From: Bacillota bacterium
GTDB lineage: Bacteria > Bacillota > Sulfobacillia > UBA995 > UBA9673
Direction of reading: 5' to 3'
Length of the DNA: 35,554 nucleotides
NCBI GenBank assembly: GCA_003599345.1
Contig: QZJP01000044.1
Location: 1-35,554, forward strand
Part shown: one piece after another, positions 16,410-23,373 of the stretch
How the letters are laid out: the number at the start of each line of letters is the position of its first letter
How positions within the stretch are numbered: the first letter of the stretch is position 1
Translations under genes and position numbers: made by a program
Notes under the pieces: model-generated
Told to the model about the DNA's origin: nothing
Seen by the model: only the letters and a program-made list of their open reading frames with translations
The model's database searches: none

Positions 16410-18563
16410 CTACCTTCCTCCGAGCAACCTGAGCCCATTAAGGATGACGAGAACGGTGTTCCCCGTGTCGGCCATCACGGCGAGCCAGAGGGGGAGAAGT
16501 CCCACGGCGGCCAAGACGAGCGCCACGGCCTTCAGGGCGACGGCCAGGATGATGTTCTGCCGGATGACGCCGACGGCGCGACGCCCAAGCCTGATGGCGT
16601 AGGCCAGGCGGCCGAGGTCGTCGCTCATCAGCGCGACGTCGGCGGCCTCGATGGCCTGGTCGGTTCCCGCCACGCCCATGGCGACGCCGACGTCCGCCGC
16701 GGCCAGGGCGGGCGAGTCGTTCACCCCGTCCCCGACCATGCCCAGTGATCCGGGTCTACCCGCGTCCGCCAGTTCCCTGACCACCTCGACCTTGCCCTGG
16801 GGTAGAAGGGCCGCTCGGAAGCCGTCAAGCCCCAGGACCCTCGTGACGGCCTCGGCCGAACCCCGGTTATCCCCGGTCAGGAGGTAGAGACGGCCGACCC
16901 CCGCTCGGCGGAGGTCCCGCACGGCCGGACCGGCTTCCCGGCGAACGACGTCGCTGACGGCGACGAGCCCTAGCACGCGCCGGCTCGTTCCCACGTACGC
17001 TACGGTCTTACCCTGCGCTTCGAGGCGGCGGCCCGCGTCGCCCAACTCCCCGAGGCCGACGCCGAGGTCGGTCTCAAACAGGGCGGCGCTCCCAACATAA
17101 TGGTTCCGCCCACGGACCCTGGCCTTCGCCCCACGCCCGGGAATCGACTCAAAGTTCCTGCCGTTCTCGGCGGACGCCGCCCGCGCCCTGATGGCCGCGG
17201 CCAGGGGGTGCTCCGACCGCCCCTCCACGGCCGCCGCCACCCGCAGCACCTCCTCCGGGCCGAGCCCGCTCTCCGGCGCGGGCAGAACGTCACTCACCTC
17301 GGGACGCCCCTCCGTGAGGGTCCCCGTCTTGTCGAAGGCCACCGATGTCAGGCGACCGAGGGACTCGAGGGCGGAGCCCCCTTTGATGAGCACCCCGTTT
17401 CTGGCCGCGTTGCCGATGGCCGCGACCACCGCCACCGGAGTCGAGAGCACCAGGGCGCACGGGCAGGCCACCAGGAGCAGGGCCAGGGCCCGGTAGACGA
17501 AAGGCTCAAACGGGCGCCCGAGGAGAAGAGGCGGGAGCACGGCAACCGCGACCGCGAGACCGACGACGACCGGGGTGTACGACCCGGCGAAGCGGTCCAC
17601 GAGCTTCTGGTGGCGGGCCTTCTCGAGCTGGGCCTCCTCCACGAGGTGGACTATCCGGGCCAGAGTGGTGTCGTCGGCCCCGCGGGTCGAGACCATCTCG
17701 AGGGCTCCGGTTCCGTTGACGGTGCCGGCGAAGACCTCGTCGCCCGGACCTTTGGGTACGGGCATGGACTCTCCGGTGATCGGCCCCTGGTTGACGTGGG
17801 AAGATCCGGCCCTGACCACCCCGTCCACCGGGAACCTCTCACCGGGACGGACCACCACAGTGTCACCCACCTGGACGTCGCGGGCGGGAATCTCCTTCTC
17901 CAGGCCGTCTGGCCCCTTCACCAGGGCGGTCAGGGGAGCTAGTTCCAGGAGGGAGCTTATGGCCTTCCGGGTCCGCGTGACGCCGGCCGCCTCCAGTGTC
18001 TCGCCCACGGCGAAGAGGAACACGACCAGGGCCGCCTCAGGGAGGTCCCCGATGGCGATGGCCCCGACGGCGGCCACCACGACCAGCACTTCGAAGTTGA
18101 CGACTCTGGCCCGCAGGGCCCCGAAGGCCCGCCGGCCCACCATCCACCCTCCGAGGGCCGTTGAGGCGAGGAACGCGGAACTCGCGGGAACGCCGGGGCC
18201 GAGAATCCATCGAGCCGCGAAGCCCAGGGCGAGGAGGACCCCGGACGCGACGGCCAGGCGAAGGCGGTTCCGGAACTCATCCGCGCCCGACTCGACGGCG
18301 CCTCCGGCGGCGGCACCGGTCCCCTCCCGGGCATTGGCCGAACCGGCCCGCTCTGTTCCCCCACCATCGGAATCCCCGGTCCGGACGGGCAGCCTGACCT
18401 GGTAGCCGGCCGCCTTCACGGCGGCGGCGATGTCCTCCACTCTGACATCACCGTCGTGGCTGACTCTGAGCAGGCCGGTCACCGCGGAGGCCGCCGCTGC
18501 CCTCACGCCCGGTACCGAGACGGCCCCAGCCTCGACCTTGAGCGCGCAAGACGGGCAGTCCAT
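16410..18563 (-). CDS. cadA: Cd2+/Zn2+/Pb2+-exporting P1B-type ATPase
   Basis: Heavy-metal efflux ATPase of 717 aa from the ATG. The N-terminal HMA domain has CPSC (residues 3-6), followed by a hydrophilic Gly/Ala linker at 60-95. Next are the TGES actuator loop, CPC at 367-369, phosphorylated D411 in FDKTGTLTEG, SEHPLAAAI and GDGVNDSPALA. The last spans have N-x7-K and MADTG, the P1B-2 (Zn/Cd/Pb) signature. ATG 18563 starts inside the first HMA strand. Upstream in frame, residues read L-R-K-T-C-E-L-N-L-S-V-E-G before Met, back to a CTG at 18602 with GGAG suitably placed; a stop precedes. The true start is therefore probably the CTG, adding 13 residues. Confidence 0.94.
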   Translation of the reverse strand: MDCPSCALKVEAGAVSVPGVRAAAASAVTGLLRVSHDGDVRVEDIAAAVKAAGYQVRLPVRTGDSDGGGTERAGSANAREGTGAAAGGAVESGADEFRNRLRLAVASGVLLALGFAARWILGPGVPASSAFLASTALGGWMVGRRAFGALRARVVNFEVLVVVAAVGAIAIGDLPEAALVVFLFAVGETLEAAGVTRTRKAISSLLELAPLTALVKGPDGLEKEIPARDVQVGDTVVVRPGERFPVDGVVRAGSSHVNQGPITGESMPVPKGPGDEVFAGTVNGTGALEMVSTRGADDTTLARIVHLVEEAQLEKARHQKLVDRFAGSYTPVVVGLAVAVAVLPPLLLGRPFEPFVYRALALLLVACPCALVLSTPVAVVAAIGNAARNGVLIKGGSALESLGRLTSVAFDKTGTLTEGRPEVSDVLPAPESGLGPEEVLRVAAAVEGRSEHPLAAAIRARAASAENGRNFESIPGRGAKARVRGRNHYVGSAALFETDLGVGLGELGDAGRRLEAQGKTVAYVGTSRRVLGLVAVSDVVRREAGPAVRDLRRAGVGRLYLLTGDNRGSAEAVTRVLGLDGFRAALLPQGKVEVVRELADAGRPGSLGMVGDGVNDSPALAAADVGVAMGVAGTDQAIEAADVALMSDDLGRLAYAIRLGRRAVGVIRQNIILAVALKAVALVLAAVGLLPLWLAVMADTGNTVLVILNGLRLLGGR

Positions 18564-18657
18564 CCCCTCGACGCTGAGATTGAGCTCGCAGGTCTTGCGC
18601 AGGGCGGATCATCTCCAGTCCGCGACACCTGAACGTATGAACAAGTCCTCAACAATG

Positions 18658-18686
18658 AGTATAGCTGTGGTTGCTTGCCGGAACAA
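18658..18686 (-). promoter_or_regulatory. promoter of the Cd/Zn ATPase gene with possible ArsR sites
   Basis: On the minus strand TTGTTC (18686-18681), 17-base spacer, TATACT (18663-18658). The 17-base spacer argues against a ZntR/CadR (MerR-type) promoter, which needs 19-20. Just downstream, between about 18655 and 18628, three half-site-like repeats read GTTGA, GTTCA and GTTCA at 11- and 8-base steps; they are candidates for ArsR-type repression. Confidence 0.65.
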
Positions 18687-18720
18687 GCAAGAAGCCCCCG
18701 GGACGCTCGCCCGGGGGCCT
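18682..18720 (-). terminator. rho-independent terminator of glnRA
   Basis: Perfect 9-bp G/C stem (GCCCCCGGG at 18694-18702, CCCGGGGGC at 18710-18718) with a 7-base loop, followed on the minus strand by TTCTTGCTTGTT. It lies 39 bp past the glnA stop. The T-rich tail runs into the -35 box of the ATPase promoter, so the two signals share bases. Confidence 0.88.
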
Positions 18721-18756
18721 TCCTTGCCGGTGTTGTCCGCGGTCCGTGCTCGGCTC

Positions 18757-20094
18757 TCAGAACACGGCGAGGTACTGCTCCAGCTCCCAGGGATAGACCT
18801 GCGTGCGGTAGACTTCCGCTTCTATCCGCTTGGCGCTGACGAAGTACTCGAAGATGTGCTCTCCAAGGGCCGACTTGATGATCTCGTCCTTGGACAATTC
18901 GTCCAGGGCCTCCTCGAGGCTTCCCGGCAGGCTCGTGATCCCGAGTTCGCGACGTTCCGAGTCCGTCATCTCGTAGACATTCCTGTCGACCGGAGGCGGC
19001 GGATCGAGATCTTCCTTGATTCCCTGGAGCCCGGCCTTGAGCATGACCGCGGTGGCCAGATACGGGTTAGCTGACGGGTCCGGGCTTCTGAACTCCACCC
19101 TCGTGGAGAGACCCCTCCTGGCGGGCACGCGGATGAGCGGGCTGCGGTTACGCTCCGACCACGCCACGTTCACGGGGGCTTCGTAGCCCGGAACCAGGCG
19201 CTTGTAGGAGTTGACCAGGGGGTTCGTGACCGCGGTCAGCCCCCGGGCGTGACGCAGGAGACCGGCGATGTAGTTCAGGCACACGCGGCTGAGCTGGTGG
19301 GGCCTGTCGGGGTCGTAGAAGGCGTTCTCGTCTCCGATGAAGAGGGACTGGTGGCAATGCATGCCGGAACCGTTGATGCCGTGGACCGGCTTAGGCATGA
19401 ATGTAGCGTGGAGCCCGTGCTGCTTGGCTATCGTGCGGACCACGACCTTGAACGTGAGGATATTGTCGGCCGCGGTCAGGGCGTCCTCATATCTGAAGTC
19501 TATCTCGTGCTGTGCCGGCGCGACCTCGTGATGCGAGGCCTCCACCTCGAAGCCCATCTCCTCGAGGGCGAGAACCATGTCCTGGCGGGCGGCCTCTCCG
19601 AGGTCGACAGGCGAAAGGTCGAAGTAGCTGCCTTGGTCGTGCGTCTTTGTCGTGGGACGGCCGTCCTCGTCGAGGTGGAAGAGGAAGAACTCGGCCTCCG
19701 GGCCGACGTTCATCGTGTAGCCCATTTCCCGGGCCTCGGCGATGACGCGCTTCAGGGCCGTCCGGGGGCATCCGGCGAAGGGAGTCCCATCCGGGTTGAG
19801 GACGTCGCAGATGAGCCTGGCCGTCACCCCTTCAGTGTCGCGTGATTGCCACGGGAACACGGCGAACGTCTCGGGGTCGGCCTGGAGTAGCATGTCGGAT
19901 TCCTCGATCCTGACGAAACCGTGGATGGAGGAGCCGTCGAAGAGCAGATCGCCGTCAAGGGCTTTCTGGACCTGGTCGACGGGAATGGCCACGTTCTTGG
20001 TGACTCCGAGGATGTCGGAGAACTGCAGGCGGACGAACCGAACCTTGAGTTCGTCCGAGAGGCGTAGGACATCTTCCTTGGTATAGGCTGGCAC
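18757..20094 (-). CDS. glnA: glutamine synthetase type I (GSI-alpha)
   Basis: Makes glutamine from glutamate, ammonia and ATP; 445 aa, the length of the Bacillus enzyme. Landmarks are the N-terminal [28 protein letters not shown] (with the Arg used in Bacillus-type feedback control), the GPEAEFFLF metal-ligand strand, [23 protein letters not shown], and the flap and ATP-binding segment [19 protein letters not shown]. No adenylylation-loop tyrosine of the GSI-beta type is evident. The start is GTG at 20094 with GAGAGGGGA upstream. It is 51 bp after glnR, a glnRA operon as in B. subtilis, and is followed by a strong terminator. Confidence 0.97.
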   Translation of the reverse strand: MPAYTKEDVLRLSDELKVRFVRLQFSDILGVTKNVAIPVDQVQKALDGDLLFDGSSIHGFVRIEESDMLLQADPETFAVFPWQSRDTEGVTARLICDVLNPDGTPFAGCPRTALKRVIAEAREMGYTMNVGPEAEFFLFHLDEDGRPTTKTHDQGSYFDLSPVDLGEAARQDMVLALEEMGFEVEASHHEVAPAQHEIDFRYEDALTAADNILTFKVVVRTIAKQHGLHATFMPKPVHGINGSGMHCHQSLFIGDENAFYDPDRPHQLSRVCLNYIAGLLRHARGLTAVTNPLVNSYKRLVPGYEAPVNVAWSERNRSPLIRVPARRGLSTRVEFRSPDPSANPYLATAVMLKAGLQGIKEDLDPPPPVDRNVYEMTDSERRELGITSLPGSLEEALDELSKDEIIKSALGEHIFEYFVSAKRIEAEVYRTQVYPWELEQYLAVF

Positions 20095-20145
20095 AGTGAT
20101 TCCCCTCTCTCGTGATCGGCGGTGCGGAGCTTCCGGTCCGTCGGC

Positions 20146-20703
20146 CTACGGTCCAGGCTTCTGCGAGCTCGGCCGCCGGGTTCCATCCTCGCCCTTCCGC
20201 TTGCCGGGTTCCGGAGACCCTTCGTGGAGCGTCTCGCCGGCCGCCAACCTATCCGACACGCTCGGCGGGCGCCCGGTCTGTCCAAAGGTCTGGCGCCCTA
20301 TCAGGCGACCGGCGTCTCCAGGGTAGAGCCGGTCGACGCTGCCGGCAGGACCGCGCCCCAAGAGGCGCGCCCTGGCGTCTTCGTATCTCGCCAAGCCGCT
20401 CGCCTCGAGCCTGGAGGCCGGACCGCGGGCCTCGCCGGTCGGCCGGGCCCCTCCCACGTCCCAGCGCCCCTGGGCCGCCAGGTCGGCTATCGCCCTGAGG
20501 TCGTAGCCCTCCTCTAGAAGGCGCTTGATCTCCAGAAGGCGGCGGATGTCGGCCGACGAGTAGAGGCGCCGGTTGCCCGGAGTGCGGGCGGGCTCGAGGA
20601 GGCCTACCGCTTCGTAGTACCTGATGCGCCGCCGGGTGAGACCGGTCATCCGTTCGGCCACGAACATCGGGTAAACCGGAGCGTCATCGGGGATGCGGGA
20701 CAT
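20146..20703 (-). CDS. glnR: MerR-family regulator GlnR with long C-terminal tail
   Basis: MerR-type repressor of glutamine synthetase, 185 aa. The helix-turn-helix domain is YPMFVAERMTGLTRRRIRYY, EAVGLLEPARTPGNRRLYS and ADIRRLLEIKRLLEEGYDL, closely GlnR-like. In Bacillus the GlnR C-terminus is bound by feedback-inhibited glutamine synthetase; here GSVDRLYPGDAGRLIG resembles that region. It is followed by a further ~45 polar residues not seen in the Bacillus protein. ATG 20703 has GGGAGGTG seven bases upstream and is preferred to the GTG at 20718. A consensus GlnR box lies upstream, giving autoregulation. Confidence 0.88.
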   Translation of the reverse strand: MSRIPDDAPVYPMFVAERMTGLTRRRIRYYEAVGLLEPARTPGNRRLYSSADIRRLLEIKRLLEEGYDLRAIADLAAQGRWDVGGARPTGEARGPASRLEASGLARYEDARARLLGRGPAGSVDRLYPGDAGRLIGRQTFGQTGRPPSVSDRLAAGETLHEGSPEPGKRKGEDGTRRPSSQKPGP

Positions 20704-20738
20704 GCTCGCACCTCCCAACCTTGGTGCAGGTTGGTCAC

Positions 20739-20768
20739 ATTATACGCGGCTCGGGCCTGAAGGGTCAA
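20739..20768 (-). promoter_or_regulatory. sigma-A promoter of glnRA
   Basis: On the minus strand TTGACC (20768-20763), 18-base spacer, TATAAT (20744-20739), about 36 bp before the glnR ATG. It is among the strongest promoters in the window, and lies downstream of a GlnR box. Confidence 0.88.
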
Positions 20769-20785
20769 CGAAGCGGTTATATGTA

Positions 20786-20802
20786 TGTCATAAACTATAA
20801 CA
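20786..20802. promoter_or_regulatory. GlnR/TnrA operator box
   Basis: TGTCA-TAAACTA-TAACA is an exact match to the palindromic GlnR/TnrA consensus TGTNA-N7-TNACA. Its centre is about 60 bp upstream of the predicted glnRA start site, comparable to the upstream site of the B. subtilis glnRA promoter. No second convincing site overlaps the -35. The box also faces the plus-strand ATPase gene 256 bp away. Confidence 0.82.
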
Positions 20803-21058
20803 TCATCCGGCCCGTCTCTTGCCTCCGCCCACGCGACGGTAGTTCCCCGTTGTCCCATGTCGCGGCCAGGGACGCGCCGGCAGCGAGACGGCCGGCCCTC
20901 CCCGGGTTTTCGGCCTCACCCCGACCCCCTCCCGGTCGTAGTATGGACCGCCGGAGTGGCCGAGGCGCGGTTCTCCTTCGGCCCGCCGAACACATCGGTC
21001 CGCAATCATGGCTCTCCGGAACACGGAAGACACAGAGACCTTGTGGGGGGCTGGCTGA
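20803..21058. other. intergenic region before the P-loop ATPase gene
   Basis: 256 bp of G+C-rich sequence with no supportable gene. A TAGTAT at about 20937-20942 could be a -10 box for the downstream gene, but no matching -35 is seen. A tRNA-like phrase near 20950 does not extend to a full tRNA. Confidence 0.5.
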
Positions 21059-22207
21059 ATGCTGGATCAGGGGGGCCCGCGAGAGCCGTCCCGCGGCCGC
21101 GTCCGGAAGGTGTTCCCAGGCGGAAACACGGCCTACGGCTTCTACTCGTTCTACGACCAGATCGCCCGACCCGACGCCAACAAGATCTTCGTCATCAAGG
21201 GCGGTCCCGGGGTGGGCAAGTCGACATTCATGAGGAAGATCGCCGACACGGTGCGGTCCGCGGGCTACGGCGTCGAGTACCATTGCTGCTCGTCCGACAA
21301 CGATTCCCTGGACGGGGTCTACGTTCCCGCGCTGGACGTGGCCCTCATCGACGGCACCGCGCCACACGTCGTAGACCCGAAGAACCCCGGGGCCGTGGAC
21401 GAAATCGTCCACTTGGGAGACTACTGGGACGAAGCCGGGATGAGAGGGAACCGGACCGAGATCCTCGCCCTCAACCGGGAAGTCGGCCGGCTCTTCAGAA
21501 GGGCCTACGCCTACTTGTCGGCGGCCAAGATTTTCCTCGATGAGGTCGAGAGCTATTACCAGGATACGGGTGCCCTGGACAGGGGCGGCCTGCATCGGGT
21601 GGCCATGAACCTCATCGAGGAGGTTTTCGGCGGTTCAAAGTCGAGGGCGAGGACTCCCCGCGACCGACATCTGTTCGCCACGGCCATCACCCCGGACGGT
21701 CCGGTCAACTACCTCGACACCATCGTCGGAGACCTCGAGCGCCACTACATCATCACCGGCGACGACGGGACGGGGAAAACCACGGTTATCAGCCGTGTCG
21801 TCGATGCCGCGTTGATGAGAGGGTTCGACATAGAGGTCTTCCATTGCGCCCTCGACCCGAAGAAGGTCGACCACGTCGTCGTGCCCGAACTCGGCGTGGC
21901 GGTTCTGAACGAGGTGGAGCCGCACTTCTACCCGCACCAGGACGGCGACACGCGCATCGACACCATGCAGTACGTGGACACCGGAATCCAGGAGGCTTAC
22001 CTCGGGGAGCGGACGCGGGCACGCGAGATGTACCGCGAGGCCTTCAACCAGGCCGTGTGGTTCATCTCCAAGGCAAAGAAGACACACGACGAGATGGAAC
22101 GGTACTACGTTCCTAACATGGACTTCGACAGGATAGAGTCCAGGCGGCGTGAGGTCGAGAGCCGTATCATGAGCTTGGCCGAGGAACGCGGGAGCCCGCC
22201 CGGGTAG
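21059..22207 (+). CDS. duplicated P-loop ATPase, PRK06851-like, function unknown
   Basis: 382-aa cytoplasmic protein with two related nucleotide-binding halves. The first Walker A is GGPGVGKS at residues 48-55, followed by VEYHCCSSDNDSLDGVYVPALDVALIDGT. The second is GDDGTGKTT at about 234-242, followed by VEVFHCALDPKKVDHVVVPELGVAVLNEV-like text, so each half has a P-loop, a cysteine in the same place and a value-of-location segment. This pattern matches a Bacillota family usually annotated only as ATPase. The ATG at 21059 has a G-rich run (GGGGGG) about ten bases upstream. It is monocistronic, ending in a strong hairpin. A role in spore-formers is conceivable, but not shown. Confidence 0.8.
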   Translation: MLDQGGPREPSRGRVRKVFPGGNTAYGFYSFYDQIARPDANKIFVIKGGPGVGKSTFMRKIADTVRSAGYGVEYHCCSSDNDSLDGVYVPALDVALIDGTAPHVVDPKNPGAVDEIVHLGDYWDEAGMRGNRTEILALNREVGRLFRRAYAYLSAAKIFLDEVESYYQDTGALDRGGLHRVAMNLIEEVFGGSKSRARTPRDRHLFATAITPDGPVNYLDTIVGDLERHYIITGDDGTGKTTVISRVVDAALMRGFDIEVFHCALDPKKVDHVVVPELGVAVLNEVEPHFYPHQDGDTRIDTMQYVDTGIQEAYLGERTRAREMYREAFNQAVWFISKAKKTHDEMERYYVPNMDFDRIESRRREVESRIMSLAEERGSPPG

Positions 22208-22258
22208 ACCCCGGACAGGCGGGAACCAGGCCCGGCGACCGCCAGCCCGGAGGCCCAC

Positions 22259-22302
22259 GGAGGCCGGCACGTCGACGAGCCGTGCCGGCCTCCGGCATTT
22301 CC
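22259..22302 (+). terminator. terminator after the P-loop ATPase gene
   Basis: Perfect 13-bp inverted repeat (GGAGGCCGGCACG at 22259-22271, CGTGCCGGCCTCC at 22281-22293) with a 9-base loop, 52 bp past the stop. The following GGCATTTCC is only modestly T-rich, but stem stability is very high. Confidence 0.7.
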
Positions 22303-22323
22303 GTCCGAAGGATTTCCCGTCCC

Positions 22324-22347
22324 GGGACGACCAATATAGGGACGACC
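22324..22347 (+). repeat. 9-bp direct repeat upstream of the sigma factor gene
   Basis: GGGACGACC occurs twice, at 22324-22332 and 22339-22347, separated by AATATA, directly before the GGGAGG ribosome binding site. The 15-bp period and the A/T-rich spacer in very G+C-rich DNA suggest a promoter or regulator site. No recognised ECF -35 (GAAC type) is present. Confidence 0.4.
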
Positions 22348-22359
22348 GGGAGGGCCGAG

Positions 22360-23004
22360 ATGACGGACTCTGACCCCGGCGCCGATGTCCGGCTGGCCCA
22401 GGCAGTGGCCGCCGGCGACCCGGAGGCGGCGCGGGACCTGTGCGAACTCCACTTGCCACGCCTCTACGCCTACATCCTGGGGCGTTCGGGTCTCGACCCG
22501 GACGCTTCGGCCGAGGTGGCTCAGGAGACGATCGTCGCCGCCCTGCGCTCGGCTCAGCACTTCAGGGGTCAGAGTTCACTCGACACCTGGCTGTGCGCCA
22601 TCGCCCGCCGCAAAGTGGCCGACCACTATCGCCGCGAGAGCCGGCGACCCCTCAGCCTGGACAGGCTCACGCTCGAGGGGCTGGCCCTCCTCGACACGCG
22701 GCCCCTGCCCGAGGAGACGGCCCTGCGGGAGGAGACGGCGGCCACGGTCCACCGCGCCCTCTGGCGCCTGCCGGCCGACCAGCGCGAGGCCGCCCTGCGG
22801 AAGTACCTCGACGGCCGGTCGGTCGCCGAGATAGCGGTCGAACTCGGGCGAAGCGAGAAGGCGGTGGAATCGCTCCTCTCACGCGCTCGAGAAGGCCTGC
22901 GCAAGAAGTTGGCGGCCTGGGGCGTGGGAGCCGGGGCACATCCCCGCCCGTCGCCGGAAGGCTGCCCCGGTGAGAGACGCGATGAAAGGGGACACCGCGC
23001 ATGA
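22360..23004 (+). CDS. ECF-like RNA polymerase sigma factor
   Basis: 214-aa sigma-70 family protein with region 2 (RLYAYILGRSGLDPDASAEVAQETIVAALRSAQHF and SLDTWLCAIARRKVADHYRR) and region 4 (LPADQREAALRKYLDGRSVAEIAVELGRSEKAVESLLSRARE). Regions 1.2 and 3 are absent, as in ECF factors. ATG 22360 has GGGAGG about six bases upstream; the longer open frame from 22282 runs through the preceding terminator and is rejected. The TGA overlaps the next gene by four bases (ATGA), so the two are coupled. Target promoters are unknown; the neighbouring membrane proteins suggest envelope stress. Confidence 0.9.
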   Translation: MTDSDPGADVRLAQAVAAGDPEAARDLCELHLPRLYAYILGRSGLDPDASAEVAQETIVAALRSAQHFRGQSSLDTWLCAIARRKVADHYRRESRRPLSLDRLTLEGLALLDTRPLPEETALREETAATVHRALWRLPADQREAALRKYLDGRSVAEIAVELGRSEKAVESLLSRAREGLRKKLAAWGVGAGAHPRPSPEGCPGERRDERGHRA

Positions 23005-23312
23005 CGGCGTTGAGAAGGTATCTGGAGGAGAACCTGGCGCTCATTCTTAGGGGCCACGCCCTCCGGGTCTCCGGCATCCCGTTGCCTGCCGGAACCACGG
23101 CGGAGGCCTACGAGTCATGCCTTATGGCGTTGCGCCCGCGCGACCGCTGGCCCGAGAACACAAGGGTCTACGCGGCCCTCCGTTCGAGCCTGGCCGAGAA
23201 CCCGCTCGCCGCGCTCACCGCGCTGGGGGTGGCGGCGGCGACAGGGCTCTACTTGGGTCTCGGCCGGGCCGCCGTATCGTGGTTGGGAGCCCTCTTAGGG
23301 GGCCCGGTGTAG
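23001..23312 (+). CDS. small single-span membrane protein, putative anti-sigma factor
   Basis: 103-aa protein not recognised as a known family. Residues 1-65 are charged and probably cytoplasmic; a hydrophobic stretch at about 69-95 (PLAALTALGVAAATGLYLGL onward) is a likely membrane span close to the C-terminus. There is no zinc-binding HxxxCxxC motif. The ATG overlaps the sigma gene stop by ATGA. Position and topology, immediately after an ECF sigma gene with a cytoplasmic N-terminus and one span, are those of many anti-sigma factors, but that role is inferred only from context. Confidence 0.75.
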   Translation: MTALRRYLEENLALILRGHALRVSGIPLPAGTTAEAYESCLMALRPRDRWPENTRVYAALRSSLAENPLAALTALGVAAATGLYLGLGRAAVSWLGALLGGPV

Positions 23313-23373
23313 GAGATACCGCCGGAGCTGGGTATCGACCGGCGCGACCGACTTGAGAGAGGAGCATGGCCCG

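Noticed and set aside
20940-21020. tRNA-like phrase GCCGGAGTGGCCGAGGC
   Set aside because: Resembles the 5' part of a Leu/Ser tRNA, but no anticodon arm, T-loop (GGTTCGA) or matching acceptor end follows.
22282-22359. N-terminal extension of the sigma factor
   Set aside because: Runs through the upstream terminator hairpin; ATG 22360 has GGGAGG at the right distance.
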